DNA of 64,000 bases. Source: Lacicoccus alkaliphilus DSM 16010 (lineage in GTDB: Bacteria; Bacillota; Bacilli; Staphylococcales; Salinicoccaceae). The stretch is from assembly GCF_900142805.1 (NCBI RefSeq), contig NZ_FRCF01000002.1, positions 558,001-622,000 on the forward strand. The letters are read 5' to 3'. A program made the position numbers and the translations under genes. The first letter of the stretch is position 1; the number at the start of each line of letters is the position of its first letter. Shown in pieces: positions 1 to 7,741 of this stretch. The notes under the pieces were generated by a model that did no database searches, was not told where the DNA came from, and saw nothing but the letters and a program-made list of their open reading frames with translations.

Positions 1-6
1 GATACG

Positions 7-492
7 TTGTTCATGTGGGGGATTACCCTGTGGATGTTCATAATGGTCGGCTTGTTTTTTATAGGCGGATTTTTCATGTTCAGGAAATTTTTAAGAAGGA
101 TGCCGAAGGAAGACGGTTACAGCGAACTCGACTGGCAGGATTATTATATAGAAAAGGCGCTGCCGCTCTGGAACGACGATACGAAAGCTCTTTTGAATGA
201 ACTCGTGAGCCCCGTGCCGGAACTGTTCAGGCAGGTCGCCAAAGAGAGGATCGCCGGGAGGATATCAAAGATTGCGCTGGATGAAGGTGTGGAAGAGATC
301 GAACTCGATCAGATCATGAAAGGTTACATCATAGCGACACCGAAAAAGGATCACCGGTTCATGAAGAAAAAACTGGAGCAGCTGGGGATAGACTATTCCC
401 CGTATGAGGAACTCTTCCAATATGCAGATGATGAAAAAGAGAAGTTTTCAATATTCGAACAGACGGAAAGAGTAAAGCAGCTGGCTAAATAG
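7..492 (+). CDS. DUF2621 membrane protein (YneK-like)
   Basis: Conserved hypothetical protein of the DUF2621 family (YneK of B. subtilis). One hydrophobic segment spans roughly residues 3-25 and is followed by the basic stretch MFRKFLRRMPKED and the signature SELDWQDYY. The rest is soluble and probably cytoplasmic. Its function is unknown. The start is uncertain: a TTG at 7 or ATG at 13 is possible, and with only six bases upstream no ribosome binding site can be checked, so the true start may lie outside the window. It converges with ccdC and the two 3' ends overlap by 8 bp, the same neighbourhood as in Bacillus. Confidence 0.75.
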   Translation: MFMWGITLWMFIMVGLFFIGGFFMFRKFLRRMPKEDGYSELDWQDYYIEKALPLWNDDTKALLNELVSPVPELFRQVAKERIAGRISKIALDEGVEEIELDQIMKGYIIATPKKDHRFMKKKLEQLGIDYSPYEELFQYADDEKEKFSIFEQTERVKQLAK

Positions 493-973
493 CCCGCTGC
501 TTTTTAAAATTCCTGTATTTGATGAGCATGGATGAACGCCATACCACAATCATGATGAAGGCCAGAAGGAAGAACATCCCCCCGATTTCACCAGGCGTAA
601 TGGATATGGACAGTATGGATTTCAATCCTATCCTCAATATCAGCAATGCAAATAATATGCCGATGAACCATTTGGATGGTTTTACATATAGTTCTTCATC
701 TTTTTCCTCATATCGTGTGGTGAACACCAGAAGCAAAGAAAATATCAGACCGATGACGAGTGCTTCCAATATCTCTACAACCGATAACCGGAAGTAGGGA
801 AATACATACATCAGGGCACCCGTCGACATCATTACAGGTGGTATGAGGATTTTTTTTAGGCTGAGCGGCCGTGCCGATGCCTTCTGGCGCACAAAGATCA
901 CTCCGATGCCCATGAAGACCGCCATGATGGAAGCAAGTGTGAACAACAACATTTCCAAATCTATATCAGACAT
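485..973 (-). CDS. ccdC: CcdC family cytochrome c biogenesis membrane protein
   Basis: 162-residue integral membrane protein of the CcdC (YneJ) family. About five hydrophobic segments are visible, starting with one near residues 8-28 and including the stretch FIGILFALLILRIGLK. It lies 12 bp downstream of ccdA, with a good ribosome binding site (GAGGGTGG) before the ATG, so the two are probably cotranscribed. Family knowledge: ccdC accompanies ccdA in Bacillus, but its biochemical role is not established. The response-regulator-like gene (yneI) that sits between them in B. subtilis is absent here. Confidence 0.85.
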   Translation of the reverse strand: MSDIDLEMLLFTLASIMAVFMGIGVIFVRQKASARPLSLKKILIPPVMMSTGALMYVFPYFRLSVVEILEALVIGLIFSLLLVFTTRYEEKDEELYVKPSKWFIGILFALLILRIGLKSILSISITPGEIGGMFFLLAFIMIVVWRSSMLIKYRNFKKQRAI

Positions 974-985
974 TTGACCACCCTC

Positions 986-1690
986 TTAAAATCCCTGAAA
1001 ATCCCCAAAGAAAGGCTGGAGCCAGATTATTATCTGCGTCAGTCCGTCAAAGTACAAAAGTATACCCATCAAGATCATGACGATTCCGCCGCCCTTCATG
1101 ATGGCATTGGAATATTTGAGCATCCAGCGTGTCTTCGATACGAAGAAACTCAGGATGAAGAACGGTACACCGAATCCCAGACAATAGACCACCATCAGCA
1201 TCAGCGCATTGTTCGGTTCAGTGGCACTCATCGCAAAAATCGCACCGATGATCGGGCCGTTACATGGTGTCCAGCCTGCTGCAAAAGCCATACCGATCAA
1301 TATGGATCCAAAAAATCCGGCCGGCCTGTTCTTGAAATTGACTTTCCTGTCTTTCATGAGAAAATCAAACCGCAGCACTCCGGTGATGATGAGGCCGAAT
1401 ACAATAATAAGGATTGCACCGATCTGCCTGATCAGGTTGCCGTGTTCTATGAATACGCCGCCGAAGAAGGAGGTGCCGAAGCCCAGCGCAATGTATATCA
1501 GACTGAAGCCTATCAGGAAGAATAATGTATGGAAAATTGCACGGGCATTGAATTTTTGTTTTTCAACTTCGTTATAACTCATCCCTGTTATGTATGAAAC
1601 GAAGGCCGGAAAGACCGGCAGTACACATGGCGAAACAAAGCTGAGCACGCCTGCTCCAAATGCCAATAAAAAAGTGACTTCACTACCCAC
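986..1690 (-). CDS. ccdA: Thiol-disulfide transporter CcdA
   Basis: 234-residue polytopic membrane protein that passes reducing equivalents from the cytoplasm across the membrane to extracytoplasmic thioredoxin-like proteins; in the Bacillus family it is needed for cytochrome c maturation. The two redox cysteines are in the characteristic contexts SFVSPCVLP (about residue 22) and GWTPCNGP (about residue 141), with six hydrophobic segments. The start is a GTG at 1690 preceded by GGGGG. That ribosome binding site is the 3' arm of a long hairpin (separate entry), so translation may be regulated. First gene of a ccdA-ccdC pair. Confidence 0.93.
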   Translation of the reverse strand: MGSEVTFLLAFGAGVLSFVSPCVLPVFPAFVSYITGMSYNEVEKQKFNARAIFHTLFFLIGFSLIYIALGFGTSFFGGVFIEHGNLIRQIGAILIIVFGLIITGVLRFDFLMKDRKVNFKNRPAGFFGSILIGMAFAAGWTPCNGPIIGAIFAMSATEPNNALMLMVVYCLGFGVPFFILSFFVSKTRWMLKYSNAIMKGGGIVMILMGILLYFDGLTQIIIWLQPFFGDFQGF

Positions 1691-1697
1691 AAATATA

Positions 1698-1743
1698 CCC
1701 CCTATTCAACTGTATTCTAACAGACATACAATTGAACAGGGGG
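1698..1743 (-). promoter_or_regulatory. 18-bp hairpin covering the ccdA ribosome binding site
   Basis: Two 18-base arms (1698-1715 and 1726-1743) are separated by a 10-base loop. In minus-strand RNA the helix is continuous, because the two imperfect positions are G-U pairs; in plus-strand RNA the same positions would be A-C mismatches. The GGGGG used as Shine-Dalgarno for ccdA (GTG at 1690) is the last part of the helix. No good U-run follows (TATATTTGTG), so it looks more like a translation-blocking or RNA-end structure than a classic terminator. Termination of the upstream ABC operon remains possible. Confidence 0.55.
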
Positions 1744-1776
1744 CTTTATTTAGAAGAAATTATGACATTTGAAAAT

Positions 1777-3552
1777 TCACTGTCCGTTCTGCAACAGATA
1801 CATCTTATGATAGATGCCCTTCAGACTGATGAGTGCATCATGTGTCCCGCGTTCAACGATTTCCCCTTTATTGAGGACGAGTATCTGGTCTGCATCCTGT
1901 ATGGTGGACAGCCTGTGTGCAATTGCGAGCGTCGTCCGGCCTTTCCTCATGAGGTGAAGCGACTTCTGGATTTCTTCCTCCGTCTCCGAATCGATGTTCG
2001 CCGTCGCCTCATCCAGTATCAATATCTTCGGTTCGACTGCCATCGTCCTTGCAAATGCAAGCAGCTGCCGCTCGCCGCTTGAGAGCGTGCTCCCCTTTTC
2101 AAGAACCTCGTGATGATAACCGCCGGGGAGTGCCTCGATGAACTTGTCCGCACCCACAAACTCGGCAGCTGATTTCACAGCCTCAAATGTCATCGTTGGA
2201 TGATAAAGACTGATATTCGACTCGATCGTGCCATAAAAGAGGAATGGGTCCTGAAGCACCAGGCCGATATGACTTTTCAGCTCCGACTTCGGCAACGTCT
2301 TGATGGAATGGCCATCCACCAGGATATTGCCCTCATTGAATTCATAAAATCTCATGAACAGGTTGATGATTGAACTTTTGCCGGAACCCGTGTGGCCGAC
2401 AAGCGCCACGGTCTCCCCGGGCATGGCCGTGAAACTGATGTCTTTCAGCACCTCGTTTTTGCCGTCATAACTGAAAGTGATATTTTCAAAGTCGATGCGG
2501 CCGTCGATGATCTTATGTTCCTGCTGCGCGTCCTGGCCCGGTTCAAGTGTATCGTCATCTATCAGTGTGAAGACACGGCTTGCAGAAACAAGTGCCTGCT
2601 GGAAAATACTCAGATTCTGACTGACCTGGTTGATCGGTTCAAAGAAACGCTCGATATACTGGATGAATGCAAATATCAATCCTGCTGTGATTGAAGATTC
2701 AAAGCTGAGCAGACCGAAATAACCCAGGATGACTGCAATCGCGAGGATCTGGATCATACTGATTGCCGGCCTCAGTAAAAGGCCGTCCAGGCGAACGGTT
2801 TTCATCGTATAATCATAATGCTCTTCGTTGATCCGGTTGAATTCGTCCTGCAGACGGTTCTGCTGGTTGAAGACCTGGATGATCTTCATCCCTTCAATGG
2901 ACTCTGCAAGTTTCGAGTTCAAATCTGCCAGCAGCTGTCTTGTATAAGAAAAGAACACTGCAGAAAATTTACGGTAGATCAGCATGATGATCAGTATCAA
3001 CGGCATGAATATGAGTGCGATGAACGCAAGCCTGACATCGAGCACGAACATCATTACATAGCTCGATGCCATCATGAAGAATGCCATCAGGAATGTTGCA
3101 AATACTCCGATGAACATCTCGACGATCGCTTCTGTATCATTGGTCAGTCTTGAGACGATGCTGCCGCCCGCCACTTTATCGAAGTATCTCATGCCGAGCC
3201 GGCCGATCTTGTTGAATGCATCGATTCTGAGCTGCTGGATGACTTTGAAGGCAAGATACTGGAACAGGTATATGTTCATATACGTTGTCAGCGCCCCCAC
3301 GATCTGCACGATGATGAAGATGGTGATGAGCATGGTGATTTCAGTTTCGGGAAACACCGCCGGTGTCAGATATTCATCTATGAAGACCATGACCAGATAA
3401 GGGATGATCATACCTGCAACCGTTGAGAAGATCAGCATGATGAAAGCGAGAATGATGGTCCATTTGTAAGGGTAGGTGTATGAGATCAACCGCATGAGCA
3501 CTTTGAACTGGTCTCGGGCAGTCAGGTGAACCGTATCATTGATGTGATTCAT
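1777..3552 (-). CDS. ABC exporter half-transporter, catalytic-Glu subunit (pair 1)
   Basis: 591-residue fused membrane/ATPase half-exporter (type IV ABC fold, YheH/BmrD-like). The N-terminal ~300 residues contain six membrane segments; the ATPase follows, with Walker A GHTGSGKSS and Walker B ILILDEATANID. The signature is altered to LSSGE instead of LSGGQ, while the catalytic Glu is retained. Its partner shows the reverse pattern, typical of heterodimeric exporters with one degenerate ATP site. The start is ATG 3552, nine bases after AAAGGGG, so the gene overlaps its partner by 17 bp. The substrate cannot be read from sequence; multidrug or lipid export is the family expectation. Confidence 0.85.
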   Translation of the reverse strand: MNHINDTVHLTARDQFKVLMRLISYTYPYKWTIILAFIMLIFSTVAGMIIPYLVMVFIDEYLTPAVFPETEITMLITIFIIVQIVGALTTYMNIYLFQYLAFKVIQQLRIDAFNKIGRLGMRYFDKVAGGSIVSRLTNDTEAIVEMFIGVFATFLMAFFMMASSYVMMFVLDVRLAFIALIFMPLILIIMLIYRKFSAVFFSYTRQLLADLNSKLAESIEGMKIIQVFNQQNRLQDEFNRINEEHYDYTMKTVRLDGLLLRPAISMIQILAIAVILGYFGLLSFESSITAGLIFAFIQYIERFFEPINQVSQNLSIFQQALVSASRVFTLIDDDTLEPGQDAQQEHKIIDGRIDFENITFSYDGKNEVLKDISFTAMPGETVALVGHTGSGKSSIINLFMRFYEFNEGNILVDGHSIKTLPKSELKSHIGLVLQDPFLFYGTIESNISLYHPTMTFEAVKSAAEFVGADKFIEALPGGYHHEVLEKGSTLSSGERQLLAFARTMAVEPKILILDEATANIDSETEEEIQKSLHLMRKGRTTLAIAHRLSTIQDADQILVLNKGEIVERGTHDALISLKGIYHKMYLLQNGQ

Positions 3553-5326
3553 CGTCCTCATCCCCTTTCACAAGATCATCCAGTTCTGCTGTCAGGCTTT
3601 GCCTCAGCGCCTGCTGCCTGTAGGTGTCATGGTACCATCCACCTTGTTCCAGGAGCTCCCTGTGGGTGCCACGTTCCACCACGGTCCCCGCATCCATGAC
3701 GATGATCAGATCCGCTTTTGAAACTGCACTCATCCTGTGCGCGGTGATGATGTTCGTCTTCCCCTGCCTAACCCTTGAAATATTTTCAAGGATGGTGACT
3801 TCGGTCTGGGCATCCACCGCTGAGAGGGAATCATCAAGTATCAATACTTCAGGGTTCTTGATCAGTGCCCTTGCGATGGATATGCGCTGTTTCTGGCCGC
3901 CGGACAGTGACACACCCCGCTCACCGACGACCGTTGAGTATCCTTCAGGAAAGCCGGTGATATCCTCATGAATATTGGCGAGCCGGCTTGCTTCGTGGAT
4001 TGTTTCATCGTCAAGTTCCGGATCGGCAAATGCGATGTTTTCCCTTATGGTCGTCGAAAACAGAAAATGATCCTGCGGGACATATCCGAATTGGGCACGC
4101 AGATTCGTGATGTTGTAGTCCCTGAGTGCTACATTCCCGTATGTGATGTCCTCCGGGTTGTTCGTGTCGAACTCACGCAGCAGCAATTTGATCAGTGCAC
4201 TCTTTCCCGCTCCTGTACGTCCCACGATGCCAATGGTCTGGCCTTTCCTGATTTCGAAACTGATGTCCCTGAGCGAGACTTCTCCGTTCCCCGGGAAGTT
4301 GAACGCTCCGATGTTGAATTCTATATCGCCGGCCGGTGCATCTTCAATCAGATGCTCCTGTCCGATATCGTTTTCTGTATTCATGATCTCCTCTATTCTT
4401 TCATATGAGGCACGGCCGCGCTGGACCAGGTTGAAGAACCACCCCAGGGCAAGGAGCGGCCAGACCATCATGCCGAGATATGTGGTGAAGGTGATCAGCT
4501 GGCCGAGTGTGATTTCATTGGACAGCACCATTTGTGCCCCGAAAACGATTGCCAGGAAATAGCTTGTCCCGATGACAAGCATGATCGTCGGATCGAATAA
4601 TGCGTCCACTTTCGATACTTTCAAGTTCTTATCAACCACTTCATCACTCAGTGCTTTGAAATCTTCCTGGTCACTTTCTTCGTAGCCGAAAGTTTTTGTG
4701 ACTTTGATGCCTGCAATGCTTTCCTGACTTTTATCATTCAGTTGGCTGAAGGCCGCCTGCGCTTTTCGGAAGCCCCTGTTGAGCAGCCTGCCGTAATAAC
4801 TCGTCAACACCACCATGAAAGGCAGAGGTATCATGGCGATCAAAGTCAGCTGCGGGCTGACGGTGATTGCCATCGTGACCAGCACTGCACCGCCGGTGAT
4901 GATGGAGTCCGCAATCGTCAGAATCCCTGCACCGGCGGTCATCTGGACGGCACGGATATCATTGGTTGCATGCGCCATCAAATCCCCTGTCCGCCGCTGC
5001 TGGTAAAAGTAGGGACTCATATATGAGAACTTATTGTACATCCTCTCCCTCAATATTCTGCCGAGCCTGTGGCTCGCACCAAATATGAGGATGCGCCAGT
5101 AATATCTGAATATGTATGTGAATATCGCTGCTGCAAGCAGCACACCGATAAAGACCGACAGACCCGTCGGGGTCAGCGTCTCCATCGTGATGCCATCGAT
5201 CACCCTGCCTATGATCTGCGGCGGCACCAGCTCCATCAAGGCGACAAGTATCAGCATGATGATGCCGTATATGTAACTGTTTTTCTCCTGTCTGAAGAAC
5301 CAGCCAAGATCCTTAAAAACCTTCAT
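3536..5326 (-). CDS. ABC exporter half-transporter, degenerate-Walker-B subunit (pair 1)
   Basis: 596-residue membrane/ATPase half-exporter (YheI/BmrC-like). Six N-terminal membrane segments, then Walker A GRTGAGKSA, canonical signature LSGGQKQR and Walker B VLILDDSLSAVD. The residue after the Walker B Asp is Asp rather than Glu, so the ATP site built on this subunit is probably non-catalytic. It is the first gene of a two-gene operon with a 17-bp overlap, and a strong GGGGAGG ribosome binding site precedes ATG 5326. The same division of labour recurs in the second exporter pair at 31.4-35.0 kb. Substrate unknown. Confidence 0.85.
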   Translation of the reverse strand: MKVFKDLGWFFRQEKNSYIYGIIMLILVALMELVPPQIIGRVIDGITMETLTPTGLSVFIGVLLAAAIFTYIFRYYWRILIFGASHRLGRILRERMYNKFSYMSPYFYQQRRTGDLMAHATNDIRAVQMTAGAGILTIADSIITGGAVLVTMAITVSPQLTLIAMIPLPFMVVLTSYYGRLLNRGFRKAQAAFSQLNDKSQESIAGIKVTKTFGYEESDQEDFKALSDEVVDKNLKVSKVDALFDPTIMLVIGTSYFLAIVFGAQMVLSNEITLGQLITFTTYLGMMVWPLLALGWFFNLVQRGRASYERIEEIMNTENDIGQEHLIEDAPAGDIEFNIGAFNFPGNGEVSLRDISFEIRKGQTIGIVGRTGAGKSALIKLLLREFDTNNPEDITYGNVALRDYNITNLRAQFGYVPQDHFLFSTTIRENIAFADPELDDETIHEASRLANIHEDITGFPEGYSTVVGERGVSLSGGQKQRISIARALIKNPEVLILDDSLSAVDAQTEVTILENISRVRQGKTNIITAHRMSAVSKADLIIVMDAGTVVERGTHRELLEQGGWYHDTYRQQALRQSLTAELDDLVKGDEDDESHQ

Positions 5327-5471
5327 TCACATTTCCTCCCCTGTCACTCTCTCCTTTTAAAATTTTACCATATATTTCGGATTTTGAAATAGTTATCCAG
5401 CTATATTGAATTTGAAAAGGGGATGGGCCATAAGTCCTCAAAAGATATAGTATTTCACACAGAATAGACAA

Positions 5472-5523
5472 AATCCGTACGTTAGACTCCCAGGGGGAAA
5501 ACTGACGTACGGATTATTTTTTT
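5472..5523 (+). terminator. Intrinsic terminator pointing along the plus strand
   Basis: The stem AATCCGTACGTTAG (5472-5485) pairs with CTGACGTACGGATT (5502-5515), with one G-U pair, around a C/G-rich loop that contains TCCC and GGGGG. On the plus strand it is followed by ATTTTTTT. On the minus strand the tail is only ATTTTG, so it serves the binding-protein gene that ends at 5557 less well. No plus-strand gene lies upstream, so it either acts bidirectionally or ends an unannotated small RNA. Confidence 0.7.
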
Positions 5524-5556
5524 CGTGAAATATTAATGTCCCAGTTCCTTTTTTCA

Positions 5557-7248
5557 TCACTCGACAAATGATGCACCGTCGAGTCTCACTCCTGCTGTCG
5601 GATCAAGTTCAATTCCGCTGACGGTCTGCGAGTTCACACCGATTGCAAAATTCGTATGGAACAGAAATGCCGTCGGCACTTCCTCTGCAAGAATAGCCTG
5701 GGCCTCCTGGTAAATGTCATACCGCCTATCTTCATCTGCTTCTTCACGCCCTGCATCAAGCAGGTCGCTCAGTTCCTGGTTTTCATAAAACGAGCGGTTG
5801 CCGGGTGCCCCCATGTTATCCTGATGGTAGAGGGCATAAAGTCCGTAGTCGGCATCTGCTGTGACTGTCGTCCAGCCAAGGATGAACATATCATGCTCAC
5901 CGTCTGCCAGTGTTTCAAGGTATGCCCCCCACTCATACTGCTCGATGGTGACCGTAATGCCGAGCCTCGAGAGGCTCTCCTGGATGAAGACCGCCGTATC
6001 GACGATCTGGGGGTCGTTATCCACCCAGATCGTCGTACTGAAACCGCCTGAAACTTCCGTTTCAGAAAGCAACTCCCGGGCTTGATCCAGGTCATATTCG
6101 GCACTGTCGAGATCACTGTTATGACCCCAGACATCCGGTGCAAGCGGTCCTTCCGCCGCTATCCCCATATTGTCATAGACTCCGGATATGATGGCGTCAC
6201 GGTCTATTGCATAGGAAATCGCCTGACGCACTTTCACATCATCGAACGGTTCCTTCTGTGTATTGAAACCCAGGTAGCTCATACGGACGGATTCCTGCTC
6301 AATCAGTTCGGTCCCTTCACCCGAGGCCACCCTGTCGATGCTGGAGGAATCTACGTCAGTCGCAATGTCGATACCGCCTGTTTCGAGCTCTGCCATCCTG
6401 GCACCATTTTCCGGAATCACCCTGAATGTCACATTTTCAAAATTGCGCTCCCCGCCCTGGAAATCCTCGAATCTGGACAGGGATACAGAATCTCCGGCAG
6501 AACGTGATTCATACTGCAGATGGTTGGTGCCATCCGTATTTGAACCGAGGACGCTTCCGAGATCTTCTGAAATCCGGTCGGCGACCCTTGCATATTCTGA
6601 ACCGCCCTCTTCCCGCAGCTCATAATATTCATCCGCACTCATCCCGATGCCTGCTTCATCAAGTGCCGCCTGATAATCTTCATCGATCAGTTCCTTGCTC
6701 ATGATCCCCGCTGTCGTATGGGCGAGGTGGCTTGGAAGCGGTGCAAAAGGGTACGCTGTATGCAGGTTCACTTCATGATCTCCTACAATCTCAACTTCTT
6801 CGATCATTTCAAAGAGGAATGCCACCTGGGAGGCCACCGCCTCGTCACGGACACGGTCAAGCGTCGCTTTGACATCTTCAGCAGTAAAGTCGGAGCCATT
6901 ATGGAAAGTCGTGCCTTCCCTCAACTTCAGGTTCAAAACACCATCTTCGGACAGCTCCCAATCCGTTGCCAGGCCGGGTTCCAGTTCCATATCCACCGTC
7001 TGGAATACTAATGTTTCATATATGTTCCGCCTCACCTGTGATGAAGCTGAATCATTCGAGCCATGAAGATCGAGGGTGACCATTTCATCCATCATCCCGA
7101 TGGTGATATCGCCTTCCGTACTCGTTTCTTCTGCAGTCTCACCACCTTCATCATCGGTCGCTCCCTCTTCGACATCCCCATCATCCGCACATGCGGCAAG
7201 TACTGCCGCCATGAAGACAAACAACAACGACAACTGGAACTTTCCCAT
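5557..7248 (-). CDS. Peptide/oligopeptide-type ABC substrate-binding lipoprotein (orphan)
   Basis: 563-residue extracellular solute-binding protein, family 5 (OppA/DppA-like). A lipoprotein signal ends in the lipobox LAAC (Cys20). A very acidic, Gly-rich linker of about 25 residues follows, then the conserved opening ITIGMMDEM and stretches such as VRQAISYAIDRDAII. It would be anchored to the outer face of the membrane and hand peptides or similar ligands to an ABC permease, but no permease or ATPase gene is adjacent. It has its own promoter and is bounded by terminators, so it is probably monocistronic. The ligand cannot be predicted; nickel or glycine-betaine-type ligands are less likely but not excluded. 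Confidence 0.85.
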   Translation of the reverse strand: MGKFQLSLLFVFMAAVLAACADDGDVEEGATDDEGGETAEETSTEGDITIGMMDEMVTLDLHGSNDSASSQVRRNIYETLVFQTVDMELEPGLATDWELSEDGVLNLKLREGTTFHNGSDFTAEDVKATLDRVRDEAVASQVAFLFEMIEEVEIVGDHEVNLHTAYPFAPLPSHLAHTTAGIMSKELIDEDYQAALDEAGIGMSADEYYELREEGGSEYARVADRISEDLGSVLGSNTDGTNHLQYESRSAGDSVSLSRFEDFQGGERNFENVTFRVIPENGARMAELETGGIDIATDVDSSSIDRVASGEGTELIEQESVRMSYLGFNTQKEPFDDVKVRQAISYAIDRDAIISGVYDNMGIAAEGPLAPDVWGHNSDLDSAEYDLDQARELLSETEVSGGFSTTIWVDNDPQIVDTAVFIQESLSRLGITVTIEQYEWGAYLETLADGEHDMFILGWTTVTADADYGLYALYHQDNMGAPGNRSFYENQELSDLLDAGREEADEDRRYDIYQEAQAILAEEVPTAFLFHTNFAIGVNSQTVSGIELDPTAGVRLDGASFVE

Positions 7249-7279
7249 GGTCTCCCCTCCCTAATTTATATGTAAAGTC

Positions 7280-7308
7280 ATTATATACATTATAAATTGC
7301 ATTAGCAA
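7280..7308 (-). promoter_or_regulatory. Promoter of the orphan binding-protein gene
   Basis: TTGCTA and TATAAT are separated by exactly 17 bases on the minus strand, with the -10 box about 30 bases upstream of the start codon at 7248. A housekeeping sigma-A-type promoter. The surrounding DNA is markedly AT-rich. Confidence 0.65.
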
Positions 7309-7379
7309 TATAATTTTCGGATAAGTTCGAATATTATAACTTCATATTTATAATATGCAAGTTTGGGTACAAAATTAAA

Positions 7380-7406
7380 CCGCCGGTCTTAATTTAAGAC
7401 CGGCGG
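7380..7406 (-). terminator. Terminator after yneF
   Basis: A 27-base near-perfect palindrome with a GC-rich stem (CCGCCGGTCTTAA and its complement) stands just after the yneF stop codon. The minus-strand tail is TTTAATTTTG. Confidence 0.8.
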
Positions 7407-7422
7407 CTGATAAATACCCACG

Positions 7423-7668
7423 TTATTTTTTGGCACGCTCTTTCTTTTGAGCGCCAGCATTTTTATTCATCATACTCATCATCTGATTGATTTTCTTCTG
7501 TGATGGTTTTTGACCCATTTGCATCATCATCATGCGTAACATTTCTTCATTGATCGGCGGGTTTTTCTCCAGGTAGTCCATCATATACTTTCTCGCAAGA
7601 AAGAATCCGAGTGCCAAACCCCCAACAAGTGCCGCAATAACGATGAGTATCCAAATCCAAGTAGCCAA
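7423..7668 (-). CDS. yneF: YneF family (UPF0154) small membrane protein
   Basis: 81-residue protein with one N-terminal membrane segment (about residues 3-25, [24 protein letters not shown]) and a basic, Met-rich cytoplasmic tail containing [17 protein letters not shown]. This is the signature of the UPF0154/YneF family, which is conserved in Firmicutes next to transketolase. Function unknown. The start is a TTG at 7668, seven bases after AAGGTG. It lies 73 bp downstream of tkt and is followed by a strong terminator. Confidence 0.88.
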   Translation of the reverse strand: MATWIWILIVIAALVGGLALGFFLARKYMMDYLEKNPPINEEMLRMMMMQMGQKPSQKKINQMMSMMNKNAGAQKKERAKK

Positions 7669-7741
7669 GTGACTTCACCTTCTTTCTCCCGTACATAAAC
7701 CATTATATAGTTTATCGTAAAAACAGCCGTTTTTCAATAAA

